NCBI RefSeq assembly: GCF_014189535.1
Contig: NZ_CP050305.1
Coordinates: 62,001 to 126,000 of the forward strand
Origin: Rhizobium lusitanum
GTDB lineage: Bacteria > Pseudomonadota > Alphaproteobacteria > Rhizobiales > Rhizobiaceae
Length of the DNA stretch: 64,000 nucleotides
Direction: 5' to 3'
The stretch's first letter is position 1. Each line of letters starts with the position of its first letter. A program made the translations under genes and the position numbers. Shown piece by piece: positions 8,760 to 19,704 of this stretch. Below the pieces are notes generated by a model, which worked only from the letters and a program-made list of their open reading frames with translations, did no database searches and was not told the DNA's origin.

Positions 8760-10276
8760 GCCGCTTCCTCCTCATGGTCGGAAAGCAATCGCATATAGGC
8801 CTTCGCGGATGTCGTTTCGACCGTCGCCCTCGGTAGGTACGGATAGATGGAAAGGTCCAGTCGCGGCGGCCGGCGCTCCACCCGGCAAAGGATCAGATGT
8901 TTGACGGCGTCGAAGCCGATCGCGCCGAGCTGGAGAACCTGCTTTACTGCAGCATGCAGGTCAGCAAGCTCAAAGCTTTCCAGCAGGCGCAGGACCTGCA
9001 CATATTCCCGCCGGCCATGCTTTGCCATGCGGCCTTCCATCAGTCGGCGCAGCGTAGCGAACTCTTCCGGCAGGTCCCAGCCCTGAAGAGGGGCAGCCTG
9101 ATCCAGCGCATTGATCTTCTGCTCGATCAGCGGCAGATAATGAACGGGATCGAAGACAACGTCTTCCCGTTCCCAGCACCGCGGATGGCGGGCGATGATC
9201 TCACTGCTGCAGCCGATCACCACCTTGTCGACATAGCCTCGGACCCAGACGTCCTGGTGGCCGTAGGCAACCGGGACGGAATAGTCGTTGGTTTTGTAAC
9301 GCACGAGCGATTGGGCCGTGACTTTGACGCCTGCCTGATCACACGCATCGAAAGGCGAAGGCGGCAAGGAGCGCATGGCAGCAAGATCGCGTTGCAGGCG
9401 CTCGCCGATCGTCTCCTTCTCGCCCCGCAGCCTGTCGCGCTGACGTTTGCGGCATTACTCCTCCAGCCAGGCGTTGAACGCCTCCCATGTCGCAAACTGC
9501 GGGATCGGTACCATGAAGTTACGTCTGGCATAGCCGACGAGGCCTTCGACATTCCCTTTATCGTTGCCTTTCCCCGGACGGCCATAGCGATCCCGGATCA
9601 GGTAGTGAGACAGCAAGCCGCTGAACAGCGCCGCACGCTTGCGGGTGCCATCGGGCAGTATCTTCGCCACCAGGCAGCGGTCGTTGTCGTAGACGATCGA
9701 TTGCGGCACAGCACCGAAGAAGGCAAACGCATGGACGTGACCGTCTACCCATGCCTCCGACACGGCCGCTGGATAAGCCCGCACATAGCAGCCGTCGCTG
9801 TACGGCAGGTCGAGCACGAAGAAGTACGCCTTTCGCTCCACGCCGCCAATCACCACCATCGCTTCGCCGAAGTCCGCCTGCCCATGGCCCGGCGGATGAG
9901 CCAGCGGCACGAACACCTCCTGGCGACGTTGATCCCGCTCGCGCACGTAGTCCTTGATGATCGTGTAGCCGCCGGTGAACCCGCACTCATCTCGCAGACG
10001 GTCGAACACCCGCTGGCCGTGACGTTGCTTGCGCGGCACCTTCAGGTCCTCATCAAGCCAATGATCAATTATCGAGACGAACGCATCCAGCTTGGGCCGC
10101 TGGATCGGTGACCGCCGCTGATAGCCGGGCGGTGTCGAATACGACATCATCTTGGCCACGCTGTCGCGAGATATGTTGAAATGCTTCGCAGCCTGACGCC
10201 GGCTCATCCCTTCCGAGCAAGCCAGTCGAACCTTCAGATATAATTCCACGGTGTAGATCCCCAGGCCCTCCTGCAT
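8756..10276 (-). pseudogene. IS21 transposase IstA, interrupted by a nonsense codon
   Basis: The N-terminal part has a helix-turn-helix ('MSRRQAAKHFNISRDSVAKM') and the DDE integrase core ('GQADFGEAMVVIGG', 'QSIVYDNDR', 'DKGNVEGLVGYARRN'). The frame stops at 9455-9457 after 'AFNAWLEE' and then resumes in the same frame with 'CRKRQRDRLRGEKE' through to 8756. A single CAA to TAA change explains this, since a glutamine normally follows WLEE. The downstream half encodes the C-terminal beta-barrel region. Confidence 0.85.
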
Positions 10277-10368
10277 TCGTCGCAGAAGGGTAAATAGGTG
10301 GCCGAGTTTTACTCCGCCGAAGCGGGACTATCCCGCCGCTACCGTGGCCGACTTTTGCACCGCCGCTC

Positions 10369-10566
10369 TCAACCTCTCAACTGCGACCAATAGTCAAGCA
10401 TTTCCGGAGTGATCGTAGACGGCAAAACCAAAACGTCACCAGGTCGAGCGAACCACAGCATGCGTAGCGCGGCGTTGGCTGTCGTGATCTTTTGGCTAAT
10501 TCCCATTTGCTCCTGAGCGCCAACCATTGCGTCATTGTCTACATTCCCAATCAGTATCCTAGGCAT
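10369..10566 (-). pseudogene. 5' stub of a possible pre-ATP-grasp protein
   Basis: A 65-residue frame MPRILIGNVDND...ANAALRMLWFARPGDVLVLPS resembles, as far as I can recall, the opening of pre-ATP-grasp (peptide-ligase-like) proteins. It ends exactly where the right end of IS21 begins; its last residues and stop come from the junction. The rest of the gene is not found beyond the left end of the element, so a deletion accompanied the insertion. The family call is tentative. Confidence 0.4.
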
Positions 10567-10810
10567 AAAATTCCTTAATAGATAATTTGGCTGCGCAGGC
10601 AGCTGTAGCGTCTTGTTGGCATAGCGCCGCCATTTATAACCTTGGATTATTTACAGTTTGTTGACTCTCAGCTATACCGGACGCACTCTTAGCGAGCGTT
10701 CACGCTTGGTGGGATTTCAAGTGCGCCGTTTGCAGCTTTCGTCCAAAGCTCGTCGCTTCAACTGAATCCGAATCACGGATCACGCCAGGCAAAAGGTGAC
10801 TTGAAGCGCT

Positions 10811-11275
10811 TCATGATCCGCTCTCGCCGCCGCGGACTGGCTGGTGGGAATGCTCCGCCCGATTGTTCGGGCCTTTATGGAAGCGATGCTCGACGTCGGG
10901 CATGATGTCCCGCTTTGCGGCGCCGTAGGATCGAAGCTTGTCCGTGATCATCACCCGTGGCGCTCGGCTTTGGCTCTTCAATAGCTTACCCATCAGGCGT
11001 TTGGCGGCCTTGGCATCGCGGCGCCCTTGTGCCAGCACCTCCAGAACAAAATCGTCCTGATCAACGGCGCGCGACAGCCAGTGCTTCTTGCCTCGGATCG
11101 AAATGACGGCCAAACTTCGCCGCCTACAGCCGGACCGTCTGATGGGAGACAATGACCCCGCGGACAGCCAGCAAATCCTCGACCATCCGCAGGCTGAGAG
11201 GGAAACGGAAATAAAGCCACACGGCGTGGGCAATGATTTCAGCGGGAAAGCGATGGCGGCGATGTAGCGGATCAC
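10811..11275 (-). pseudogene. IS6-family transposase remnant
   Basis: Reading from 11275, one frame gives 'FPAEIIAHAVWLYFRFPLSL' and 'VSHQTVRL' followed by a TAG where IS6 transposases have Trp. After an internal deletion and frame change it continues 'SIRGKKHWLSRAVDQDDFVLEVL' to 'DVEHRFHKGPNNRAEHSHQP'. The DDE catalytic core is therefore broken. Clear terminal repeats were not found. It lies just downstream of the PfkB kinase gene. Confidence 0.75.
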
Positions 11276-11359
11276 GGTCCGTCAAGGCCCGTCATCGCAC
11301 ATCGAATTCCACGTTCCGTTAAGTTGACGATGCCTAAGCAATTCCTTCTTGCCCGACGC

Positions 11360-12310
11360 TCAGAGCCGCTTTTCACGCAAAGCGTTCATTGCAGAAATCG
11401 TATCATCGAAAGAAACGAGCTTGCCATCCGAGCCGAGTCCCATGGCGACCTTTGCGGCTACCGCCGAGGCGAAGCGCACCGACTGCCGAAGATCCCAACC
11501 CTTGACAATACCGGTGATGATGCCGGCAGTGAAGCTGTCGCCGCAGCCTGTGGTATCGGATACCTGTACCTCGAACGCCGGCAACTGGAAGTCCTTGCCA
11601 TGTTCGGGTGAGACATAGACCCCGGCAGCACCAAGAGTGAGCACCGTGTTCTTCACACCGCGTGTCTTGTAGAATTTGGCAACGTCAACCGGGTCATATA
11701 CACCGGCCATTGCGCTGGCTTCCTCTATGCTCGGTACGAAGTAATCGACATACGGAAGGCATGGCTCGACGAGAGAGAAGGTCTCAGGGGTGGCCTGGAT
11801 CAGATCAAATGTGGTGAGCCGGCCTTTCTCCTTGGCCGCCTTCAGAAACTTTACGGTCGGCGCGCCATCAAAGGACTTAAGCAACCCGGTTCCGCCGACA
11901 TGCACGACTTTTGCGTCGAGGGCAGCCTCGTAGTCCTCGTCATTCACATCGAAAAGCGCGGCTGTGCCGGGAACATACAATGCGGGGCGTTCGCCGTTCG
12001 GTCGGACGGGCAAGATCGTGGCCGACGTCTGGGCGACATCCGTGCGTCGCACCAGCGAGCATTCGATGCCAAATCTTTCCATCTTGGCACGCAGGAAATC
12101 GCCCATTTCATCGGCCCCGACTGTCGTCACAGCGCGTGTCCTGAGGCCCAGGATCGCGCAATCGACTGCCGTCGCACCGGCGGTACCGGCAACCGTCATG
12201 CGAATCTCCTCGACATAATCAGCCCTGCCGCCCTCGGGAATCCTAGTCACTGGCCGCGCGAGAATGTCCAGCACGTAGAAGCCGACCGAACTCACATCGA
12301 AAGTCGTCAT
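11360..12310 (-). CDS. PfkB-family carbohydrate kinase
   Basis: A 316-residue ribokinase-like sugar kinase. The PfkB C-terminal signature DTTGCGDSFTAG starts at residue 252, with the catalytic Asp at about 258, and the N-terminal region binds the sugar. It is the last gene of a minus-strand block behind class II aldolase and the RpiB-type isomerase. In such a set the kinase would phosphorylate a pentose or deoxypentose before aldol cleavage. Given the nucleoside importer and hydrolase upstream, the substrate is plausibly nucleoside-derived ribose or a 5-deoxy sugar, but that is inference. Confidence 0.88.
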   Translation of the reverse strand: MTTFDVSSVGFYVLDILARPVTRIPEGGRADYVEEIRMTVAGTAGATAVDCAILGLRTRAVTTVGADEMGDFLRAKMERFGIECSLVRRTDVAQTSATILPVRPNGERPALYVPGTAALFDVNDEDYEAALDAKVVHVGGTGLLKSFDGAPTVKFLKAAKEKGRLTTFDLIQATPETFSLVEPCLPYVDYFVPSIEEASAMAGVYDPVDVAKFYKTRGVKNTVLTLGAAGVYVSPEHGKDFQLPAFEVQVSDTTGCGDSFTAGIITGIVKGWDLRQSVRFASAVAAKVAMGLGSDGKLVSFDDTISAMNALREKRL

Positions 12311-12414
12311 TTTTCACCCCTAAATGTTCATTCAACTAGTGATTCCAATCGCTTCGAAAAACGGATTGTGACATCGGATGATCGTCTCCCCGCATAAATC
12401 AAACCTGATCAGGC

Positions 12415-12858
12415 TTACAATTCCGTCAACATGTCGACGCGGAAGCCATGGATCTGCGGCAGGAAATCGGTTGCGAGGAAAGTCTTGAGGCAATCTCGTG
12501 CAACCCACACACCGGTCATCTGGGCGCCGAGGCAGAGCACGTTGGCATTGTTGTGCTCGCGAGCGAGGCGTGCACCGAGCGCATCGTGAATCGGTGTCGC
12601 TCGAATCTCCTTGAAACGGTTTGCCGCGATGCTAATGCCAAGTCCGCTGCCGCAGATGAGAACGCCCCAGGCCGCTTCGCCGCCGATGATCGCGTTTGCG
12701 ACGGCCTTGGCATAGTTCGGGTAGTCGACCGCATCGGCGGTATCGCAGCCAAAATTTATGACTTTGTAACCCATCTCTTCCAGATCTGCCTTCAGGATGA
12801 ATTTGAGATCGTGGGCGACATGGTCGTTGCCCATCGCAACGATTTTGGAGTTCGGCAT
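12415..12858 (-). CDS. RpiB/LacAB-family sugar-phosphate isomerase
   Basis: A 147-residue protein of the RpiB/LacA/LacB family, which interconverts aldose and ketose phosphates. 'GNDHVAHDLK' near the N-terminus and 'VLICGSGLGISIAANR' (likely catalytic Cys69) are family hallmarks, as is 'EHNNANVLCLGAQ'. It lies between the aldolase and the kinase on the same strand, consistent with aldose-to-ketose isomerisation before cleavage. RpiB relatives act on several sugars, including ribose 5-phosphate, allose 6-phosphate and erythrose 4-phosphate, so the precise substrate is open. Confidence 0.85.
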   Translation of the reverse strand: MPNSKIVAMGNDHVAHDLKFILKADLEEMGYKVINFGCDTADAVDYPNYAKAVANAIIGGEAAWGVLICGSGLGISIAANRFKEIRATPIHDALGARLAREHNNANVLCLGAQMTGVWVARDCLKTFLATDFLPQIHGFRVDMLTEL

Positions 12859-13110
12859 TTCAGTACCTTTCAGCGCAGCGAATTATCGGGTTGCCTTGAC
12901 CAGGCAACGGTCTGAGGAAACGGGGTTACCGCCTGCTTTTCGATCCCAATCTAAGGCTTGTATCAGCAAGGCCGCGCTCAAACGGAGTCTCTCGACAAAG
13001 GTCTCGGCATAGTTGGGAAAATTGACCATCGTCCGGATGGCATCTTTCTCGTCGTTTTCGTCAGGGGTCTGGCAGCATTGCTCCACCCGCCGCGGCTTCA
13101 GACAGACGTC

Positions 13111-13758
13111 TCATTTGTTGTGGCCGTAAGTGCCCATTTTCTCGAGAACGCGGCTGATTTCGTCAGGAGGCAGCACGCGGGCCTGACCAAGCTGCAACGT
13201 CCCGTGATATTGACGCGCCAGCGTCTCCACTTCTACCGAAAGCCACAGCGCATTCGAGAGCGATGTCCCGACCGCAATGATCCCATGATGCTCGAGAAGG
13301 CAGGCCTTGCGATTTTCGAGCGCCTTGACTGCATTTTCCGACAGTTCGGAGGTGCCGAAGGTGGCATAGGGCGCGCACTTGATGTCACTCCCGCCTGCCA
13401 CCGCCACCATGTAGTGAATGGCCGGTATGTCGAGGCCCATGATAGCAATCATGGTCGAGTAGATCGGGTGGGAGTGCACGATCGCATTGACCTCGGGTTT
13501 CGCGGCCATAATATCGCGATGGAAGCGCCATTCGCTGGAGGCTTGCAACAGCCCCTCCGTCGTGCCGTCCATGTTGAGTTTCACGATGTCGGAAGCCGTG
13601 AGGGTCTCATAGGGCGTGCTTGTCGGCGTAATGAGCACGTAATCCTCATGCCGGACGCTGATATTGCCCGAGGTTCCCTGGTTGATCCCGAGACGGTTCA
13701 TCTCCAGGCAGGCCGCGACAATTGCCCGTCGCTTTTCGAGTTCCGTGGTTTCGATCAT
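13111..13758 (-). CDS. Class II aldolase/adducin-family protein
   Basis: A 215-residue zinc aldolase of the FucA/AraD type. 'SGNISVRHEDYVLITPTSTPYE' in the N-terminal third (first 20 of which form the phosphate-binding strand and loop) and the metal ligands in 'VHSHPIYST' and 'LEHHGI' are all present. Such enzymes cleave ketose 1-phosphates to dihydroxyacetone phosphate and an aldehyde, or epimerise ribulose 5-phosphate. It starts the aldolase-isomerase-kinase block, downstream of an operator at 14036-14051 and an SDR remnant. It could be a fuculose-phosphate or 5-deoxyribulose-phosphate type aldolase. Confidence 0.85.
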   Translation of the reverse strand: MIETTELEKRRAIVAACLEMNRLGINQGTSGNISVRHEDYVLITPTSTPYETLTASDIVKLNMDGTTEGLLQASSEWRFHRDIMAAKPEVNAIVHSHPIYSTMIAIMGLDIPAIHYMVAVAGGSDIKCAPYATFGTSELSENAVKALENRKACLLEHHGIIAVGTSLSNALWLSVEVETLARQYHGTLQLGQARVLPPDEISRVLEKMGTYGHNK

Positions 13759-13782
13759 TTTTTATGCCCATTTCAGATAGAT

Positions 13783-14020
13783 TTAGCCACCGTCGACCGA
13801 CACGAACGAACCGGCGGCGCCAAGAACAGGACGGTGGAGGCGATGTCAGACGCACATATCGTCTGCGTCATCCGGTTCATGTCCAACCAGACTTTGCGCC
13901 GTTGCGAGAATATCGACACAGCGCCAGAAACATCCTCCCCAGGCGTCAAGTACCAATGCCGTTGGCGCAATTCCCTGACGACCGCCCATCGCCGCTCCGA
14001 GGCCCAAATTAGAAAGAATG
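13783..14020 (-). pseudogene. Short-chain dehydrogenase remnant
   Basis: Minus-strand frames give 'ICASDIASTVLFLAPP' and, after a frame change, 'VSVDGG' with a stop at 13783-13785, the standard end of a classical SDR. Upstream pieces such as 'DDADDMC' are in another frame and the Rossmann half is missing. It lies directly behind the promoter/operator at 14007-14051, so it was probably the first gene of the aldolase operon before an internal deletion. Confidence 0.55.
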
Positions 14021-14051
14021 CCGGAAGCTGTCAATCTGGTAATTACCAGAA
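14007..14051 (-). promoter_or_regulatory. HutC-type operator with -35/-10 promoter
   Basis: A perfect 16-bp palindrome TCTGGTAATTACCAGA lies at 14036-14051. On the minus strand it is followed at once by -35 TTGACA (14030-14035), a 17-base spacer and -10 TAATTT (14007-14012). TGGT-N4-ACCA is the pattern bound by HutC-subfamily GntR proteins, and such a gene is adjacent. The same operator/-35 unit recurs at 20948-20969. It would drive the SDR remnant, aldolase, isomerase and kinase. Confidence 0.75.
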
Positions 14052-14088
14052 TTAGATAGCTTCCCATACTTATCCGTCAATAGGCTCT

Positions 14089-14901
14089 TCACGAGCCAAT
14101 TTTGACGTGAATCCGAGCGACGGAAGAGTCGTAGTAGGCTTGGTAATATTCGAGCGCATTGCCGTCGTGATCATAGGCAATCGACTCGATCGCGATTAAC
14201 GGATGGTTGGGTTCGATTCCCATTTCCAGGACAACATCCTCCGGCGGCAGTTCCGCCGTGAACCACCGCTCGGCGTTCTTGACCGTCAGACCGTAATGTT
14301 CCTTGAGCGTCTGGAATATCGACCTATCCTCGATATCCAGCTTTTCCATACCCGGGACCTTATGCGCGGGCAGCGAGATGTGCGTCAGCGTTAGCGGCTT
14401 TCCATCGGAAAAATAGACGCGGCCGATACGGATGACGCTTCCATTCTCCGGAATCTTGAAAATCCGCTGTTCGGACTCGCTCGGCGCCACGCGAACAAAT
14501 TCGAATGTCTTGACGGTCACGGTGTGTCCCCTTGCGGTGAGATCGCCGAACACGCCGAGATTGGCGGTGATGAAATCCGTTTCCTGCTTGCCGCCGGCGA
14601 CAAACATGCCCTTACGCGGCATCTTGACGATATGGCCTTCTGCCGCAAGTGCGCCAAACGCCGCGCGGATCACCGGCTTGGACGCCTCGAAAATCTCGCA
14701 CAGCGTCTGCTCCGGCGGGATCTGCGACTGCGGCGGCAGCAAGCCGCTTATGATAGCGTCCTGTATGCGGTTCTTGAGTTGCACCCACAGCGGCGAGGCA
14801 TCCGAACGATCGAGATTGGCTTCGGCGAGCTTGCGGAAAATGACCGCCGACTTATCGTCGCCACTGTATTTCGGGCGCCCTCGCGACCTGACCTCGGACA
14901 T
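14089..14901 (-). CDS. GntR-family regulator, HutC subfamily
   Basis: A 270-residue repressor-type protein. The N-terminal winged helix-turn-helix (about 30-100, 'PLWVQLKNRIQDAIISGLLP') is followed by a UTRA ligand-binding domain ending 'YYQAYYDSSVARIHVKIG'. I chose the ATG at 14901, which follows a G-rich possible ribosome site; an ATG at 14943 would add 14 residues without such a site. It sits between the importer/hydrolase operon and the aldolase block, and near-identical TGGT-N4-ACCA palindromes precede both, so it is the likely regulator of the cluster. The ligand is probably a nucleoside breakdown sugar phosphate. Confidence 0.88.
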   Translation of the reverse strand: MSEVRSRGRPKYSGDDKSAVIFRKLAEANLDRSDASPLWVQLKNRIQDAIISGLLPPQSQIPPEQTLCEIFEASKPVIRAAFGALAAEGHIVKMPRKGMFVAGGKQETDFITANLGVFGDLTARGHTVTVKTFEFVRVAPSESEQRIFKIPENGSVIRIGRVYFSDGKPLTLTHISLPAHKVPGMEKLDIEDRSIFQTLKEHYGLTVKNAERWFTAELPPEDVVLEMGIEPNHPLIAIESIAYDHDGNALEYYQAYYDSSVARIHVKIGS

Positions 14902-15088
14902 CAGCTCCCCCCCAATCCTTGCCCGTCCCACACGGTCGGACATTCAAAAACTCTTATTTTCAACGGAAGTCCGACAACCGCAGCGGCCTGTCAATGGGCA
15001 AGCCGAAATCTTTGATTATGTTCATGTAACCATGGTCCTCTTTGTAGAGGCTGGCCTCATTTCCCAATTGATCACGATATGTCTCAGA

Positions 15089-15118
15089 AGCCGCTGATGC
15101 AGGATGCATTCAGCGGCT
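15089..15118 (-). terminator. Hairpin after the nucleoside operon
   Basis: AGCCGCTGA at 15089-15097 pairs perfectly with TCAGCGGCT at 15110-15118, with four further possible pairs inside. It lies between the nucleoside hydrolase stop and the GntR gene, where an operon end is expected, but no strong T-run follows on the minus strand, so it may be an RNA-stabilising hairpin rather than an intrinsic terminator. Confidence 0.4.
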
Positions 15119-15184
15119 CCACAGGATAACAGGATGTCTTGGCTGGCACGCGCGGGGCAATCTCACGGCAATGAACGCTCACAA

Positions 15185-16138
15185 TCATCCCTGCATGATT
15201 ATCTTCATGAATTCCTTTTCGAAGCGGCTGTTGTCCACATCGAGCGCCACATCGGCATTGAAGAGATGCCTGGAGACAGGCCGGCGATCGGGGATCGTCT
15301 GGCCACGGGTGATTTCACCATGCAGCTCGATATCGGCGAACATTCGTTCGGTGACGACGAAGCTTGGATCCTCGCAAACCGCGACGGCAAGTGGATCGTG
15401 CAATGGGCATCCGTCATTATCCGGGTGCATCTGCCTGTACGAATCGACATAGAACTGCGTGATCTCCATCATCGTCCGCGCGGCATCGTCACCCTTGTCG
15501 CTGATCTCGGCCATCATGGCGGAAGAAAGAAGCGTCCTCATGGTCACGTCCATGCCGATCAGAACGATTTCGGCGCCGGAATTGAGCACGATGCGGGCCG
15601 CTTCGGGGTCGTTGTGGAAATTGGCGTCGACCATCGGGTTCTTCACGCCGTGGATACCCGGATGGTAGAGCGTCGAGCCCATGATGACGATCTTCCGGAT
15701 CATCCCGGCAATTTCGGGGGCCTTGGCAAAGGCGAGCGCGACATTGGTCATCGGGCCCACCGGGCATAGCGTGATCTCGCCGGGGTTTTCCTTCACCAGG
15801 CGGATGATGAGGTCTACGGCATGTTCGTCGACCGGTTTGATCATGGGGGCCGGCAGTTCGACGTCGCCCAGCGCGTTGGTGCCATGCACATAGTCTGCCT
15901 CGCGCTTGAAAGGCTTGAGCAGCGAACGGGACACGCCTTTGGCGACGGGAATGTCCGGCCGACCGAGCAGTTCGAGGATTTTCAGCGTATTTTCGGTGGC
16001 GATCGCCACTTCGGTATTGCCATAGACGGTTGTCAGCGCCTCGAGCTTGATGTTGGGATGGCGCACGGCATAGAAGATGGCCATTGCGTCGTCGATACCC
16101 GTATCGACGTCGAGGATCATGCGGCAGATTTCGGCCAC
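15185..16138 (-). CDS. Nucleoside hydrolase (IUNH family)
   Basis: A 317-residue inosine-uridine-preferring nucleoside hydrolase, which cleaves ribonucleosides into base and ribose. The N-terminal calcium-binding aspartate motif appears as 'LDVDTGIDDAMAI', and 'HDPLAVAVCEDPSF' near the C-terminus holds the conserved late His-Asp pair. It is the last gene behind two permeases, an ATPase and a BMP-type binding protein. Imported nucleosides would thus be hydrolysed in the cytoplasm and the sugar passed to the kinase, isomerase and aldolase further along. It may prefer a modified nucleoside. Confidence 0.9.
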   Translation of the reverse strand: MAEICRMILDVDTGIDDAMAIFYAVRHPNIKLEALTTVYGNTEVAIATENTLKILELLGRPDIPVAKGVSRSLLKPFKREADYVHGTNALGDVELPAPMIKPVDEHAVDLIIRLVKENPGEITLCPVGPMTNVALAFAKAPEIAGMIRKIVIMGSTLYHPGIHGVKNPMVDANFHNDPEAARIVLNSGAEIVLIGMDVTMRTLLSSAMMAEISDKGDDAARTMMEITQFYVDSYRQMHPDNDGCPLHDPLAVAVCEDPSFVVTERMFADIELHGEITRGQTIPDRRPVSRHLFNADVALDVDNSRFEKEFMKIIMQG

Positions 16139-16175
16139 GTCAGGTCTCCATTGTTCTCAGTGTTTTCGGATGTTG

Positions 16176-17096
16176 TCAGGACTGGGCGGCCGTCCCCTTG
16201 GAAAGACGGCCGAACTTCTTGCTATAACTGATGATCAGCGCCAGGAGCGTGACCAGGTAGGGAACCATGTCGGTGAGCTGATTGGGCAATCCCTCGCTCT
16301 GCATCCTCACCGAAATCGCATCCGCGATGCCGAACAGAATGCAGGCAAGTGCCGTCAGCAGCGGATTGTTGCGGCCGAGCATGCAGGCCACGACGGCGAT
16401 CCAGCCGCGGCCGGCGCTCATGCCTTCGGAGAAGATGCCAACGGTCCCAAGAGAAAGTTGGGCACCGCCTAAGCCTGTCAAACTCCCGGCGATCAGCACG
16501 GTCAACACCTTATAGCGGATCACGTTCACGCCCATACTCTCGGCGGCCTCGGCATCCTCGCCCACGCCGCGTAACCTGAGGCCCGTGGCTGTTTTGTGCA
16601 TGACGATGGCGACGATGGCGGTGATCAGCCAAGAGAGACAGGTCAGCCCCGTCTGACGAGAGAAGATCCAGCCGATCCAGGGAATTGAATTGATCGAGGC
16701 GATGCGGATCTTGCCTAGTTCGGCAATGCCGGGGTCGCTGAATACGCCGCTGACGCCAAACATCTGCCGCAAAAGATAAGCCGTGAGGCCTGATGCCAGG
16801 AGATTCATGCCGATGCATATGATCACCGGATCGCCGCGGAATACCGTCGCGCCATAGGCGAGCACGAGCGAGAAGACCATGGTTCCGACTATGGCGATGA
16901 CGACGCCGGCCCAGGCATTGCCGGTATAGTAACTTCCGACGATAGCCGCGAAGGCACCGATCAGCAATTGACCTTCCAGGGCCATGTTGAAAACGCCCAC
17001 GCGGCCGCAGAGCGTACCGGCCAATGCTGCCAGCAGGATTGGAGTGATGGCCTGCACGGTCGAACTGACGATGAAGGGGCTAATGAAATCCATCAT
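16176..17096 (-). CDS. ABC transporter permease, BMP/nucleoside type
   Basis: A 306-residue inner-membrane permease of the family typified by YufQ/NupQ and other BMP-linked importers. It has about eight to ten hydrophobic segments, and 'AALAGTLCGRVGVFNMALEG' near the start is the typical signature. The last codons overlap into the following intergenic space before the hydrolase, and the start overlaps the previous permease stop by four bases, indicating one transcript. It pairs with the permease at 17093 to form the translocation channel. Confidence 0.9.
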   Translation of the reverse strand: MMDFISPFIVSSTVQAITPILLAALAGTLCGRVGVFNMALEGQLLIGAFAAIVGSYYTGNAWAGVVIAIVGTMVFSLVLAYGATVFRGDPVIICIGMNLLASGLTAYLLRQMFGVSGVFSDPGIAELGKIRIASINSIPWIGWIFSRQTGLTCLSWLITAIVAIVMHKTATGLRLRGVGEDAEAAESMGVNVIRYKVLTVLIAGSLTGLGGAQLSLGTVGIFSEGMSAGRGWIAVVACMLGRNNPLLTALACILFGIADAISVRMQSEGLPNQLTDMVPYLVTLLALIISYSKKFGRLSKGTAAQS

Positions 17097-18117
17097 GATG
17101 TGCGCCTTCCAACACCGTGGCGGATTGCCAGGAAGAGAATGATCACCGCCTGCAAAACCATGGTCAGCACCCGCGGGATCTGGGTCTCGCGCTGCATAGC
17201 AAAACCACCGGTCTGAAGTGCCGCAAAGAACAGACCGGCGGCAATTGCCCCCAGAGGCTCGCCCCGGGCAAGCATTGCCGCCATCAACCCCGACCAGGTA
17301 TAGGCGGGAGTGAGGAGGGCGCCGTCCTGGAAGCGGTAGAGCGTGCCGAGCACGACGGTTGCCCCGACGAGGCCGGCGATCGCGCCGCTCGCGAATATGG
17401 TGGTCAATATCTGGCGGTTGGAGTTGACGCCGCCATAGGCCGTGAACCGGGCGTTGAGCCCGCGCATTCGTAACTCATAGCCACTGACGCTGCGTCGATC
17501 GATGAACAGGACTACGGCAATGGCGAGGATCAGGGAGAGGACGCCAATATTGAGAGGCCCATAGATCGTCATCAGCCGACAGCCTTCCGGGATCAGTCTC
17601 GTCTGGGCAAGACCTGTCGAGGTATCGCGCACCACGAAGCCGACGAGATAGGAGGTGATGCCGATAGCCGGATAGGAAAGCAGCAGGCTCGAAATGAGCA
17701 TGGGGACGCCGAAGCGGGTTTGTCCCACTGCCGCAAGCGAGGCGTAGAGCCCGGCGGCGACCATGGCAAGCGCGATGGCGAGCACGATAAGAAACGGCGC
17801 GGGGCCGGGCACATAGAGCGGGACGATTGCCGCAACCAGGCCCCCGACCGCGAGCTGGCCGTCGCCGCCGAGATTGACCATGCCGCCGCGCAGCGGAATC
17901 GAGGCAGCGAGCGTCATGCCGACCAGCGGCACCGCCCAGTTGAGTGCATCGGGCCAGTTGCGCGGCGCCAGCGCGCCCACGACGATCTGCCAATAGGCGG
18001 AAATCGGATCGCCGCCCGAAAACAGCACCAGCAGGCCGCCGATCAGAACGCCAAAGGCGATGGCCACCAATACCGGGGGAAGACGCGGCAATCTATACGA
18101 TTTGACTGTCCTGGAAC

Positions 18118-18121
<4 letters not shown>
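17093..18121 (-). CDS. ABC transporter permease, BMP/nucleoside type
   Basis: A 342-residue permease partner of the gene at 16176, with a short cytoplasmic N-terminus followed by multiple membrane helices ('VAIAFGVLIGGLLVLFSGGD'). The signature 'IPLRGGMVNLGGDGQLAVGG' is the counterpart of the loop in the shorter permease. Both ends overlap neighbouring genes by four bases (ATGA-type junctions), so stoichiometric expression with the ATPase and second permease is likely. The long and short permease pair is characteristic of nucleoside/basic-membrane-protein importers. Confidence 0.9.
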
Positions 18122-19638
<1,517 letters not shown>

Positions 19639-19704
19639 GGGTTCAGCCTGTTACGAGGGGTTTGCGCGGGCAAGAGACCGGCATGGCGACGGTTATGGTC
19701 AACG

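Larger units (their letters stand above)
7866..10372 (-). mobile_element. IS21-family insertion sequence, inactivated
   Basis: An element of about 2.5 kb with overlapping istA and istB on the minus strand. The left end begins TGTCAACGCCGG at 7866; the right end near 10372 carries a related sequence (compare ...GCAAAAGTCGGCCA with ...GTAAAATCAGGCCA), as expected for IS21 multiple terminal repeats. No target duplication can be seen because the two flanks are different truncated genes. istA has an internal stop and istB a frameshift, so it cannot move without outside help. Confidence 0.85.

Noticed and set aside
8897..10111. 404-codon plus-strand frame over IS21
   Set aside because: Antisense to istA, whose domains are clear on the minus strand.
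7866..10372. Target-site duplication for IS21
   Set aside because: The flanks are different truncated genes, so none can be identified.
12883..13086. 67-residue minus-strand frame between aldolase and isomerase genes
   Set aside because: It is in the operon direction and could be a remnant, but no family or ribosome site supports it.
12958..14055. 365-codon plus-strand frame over the aldolase gene
   Set aside because: Antisense to the aldolase and SDR remnant, which show true family motifs.
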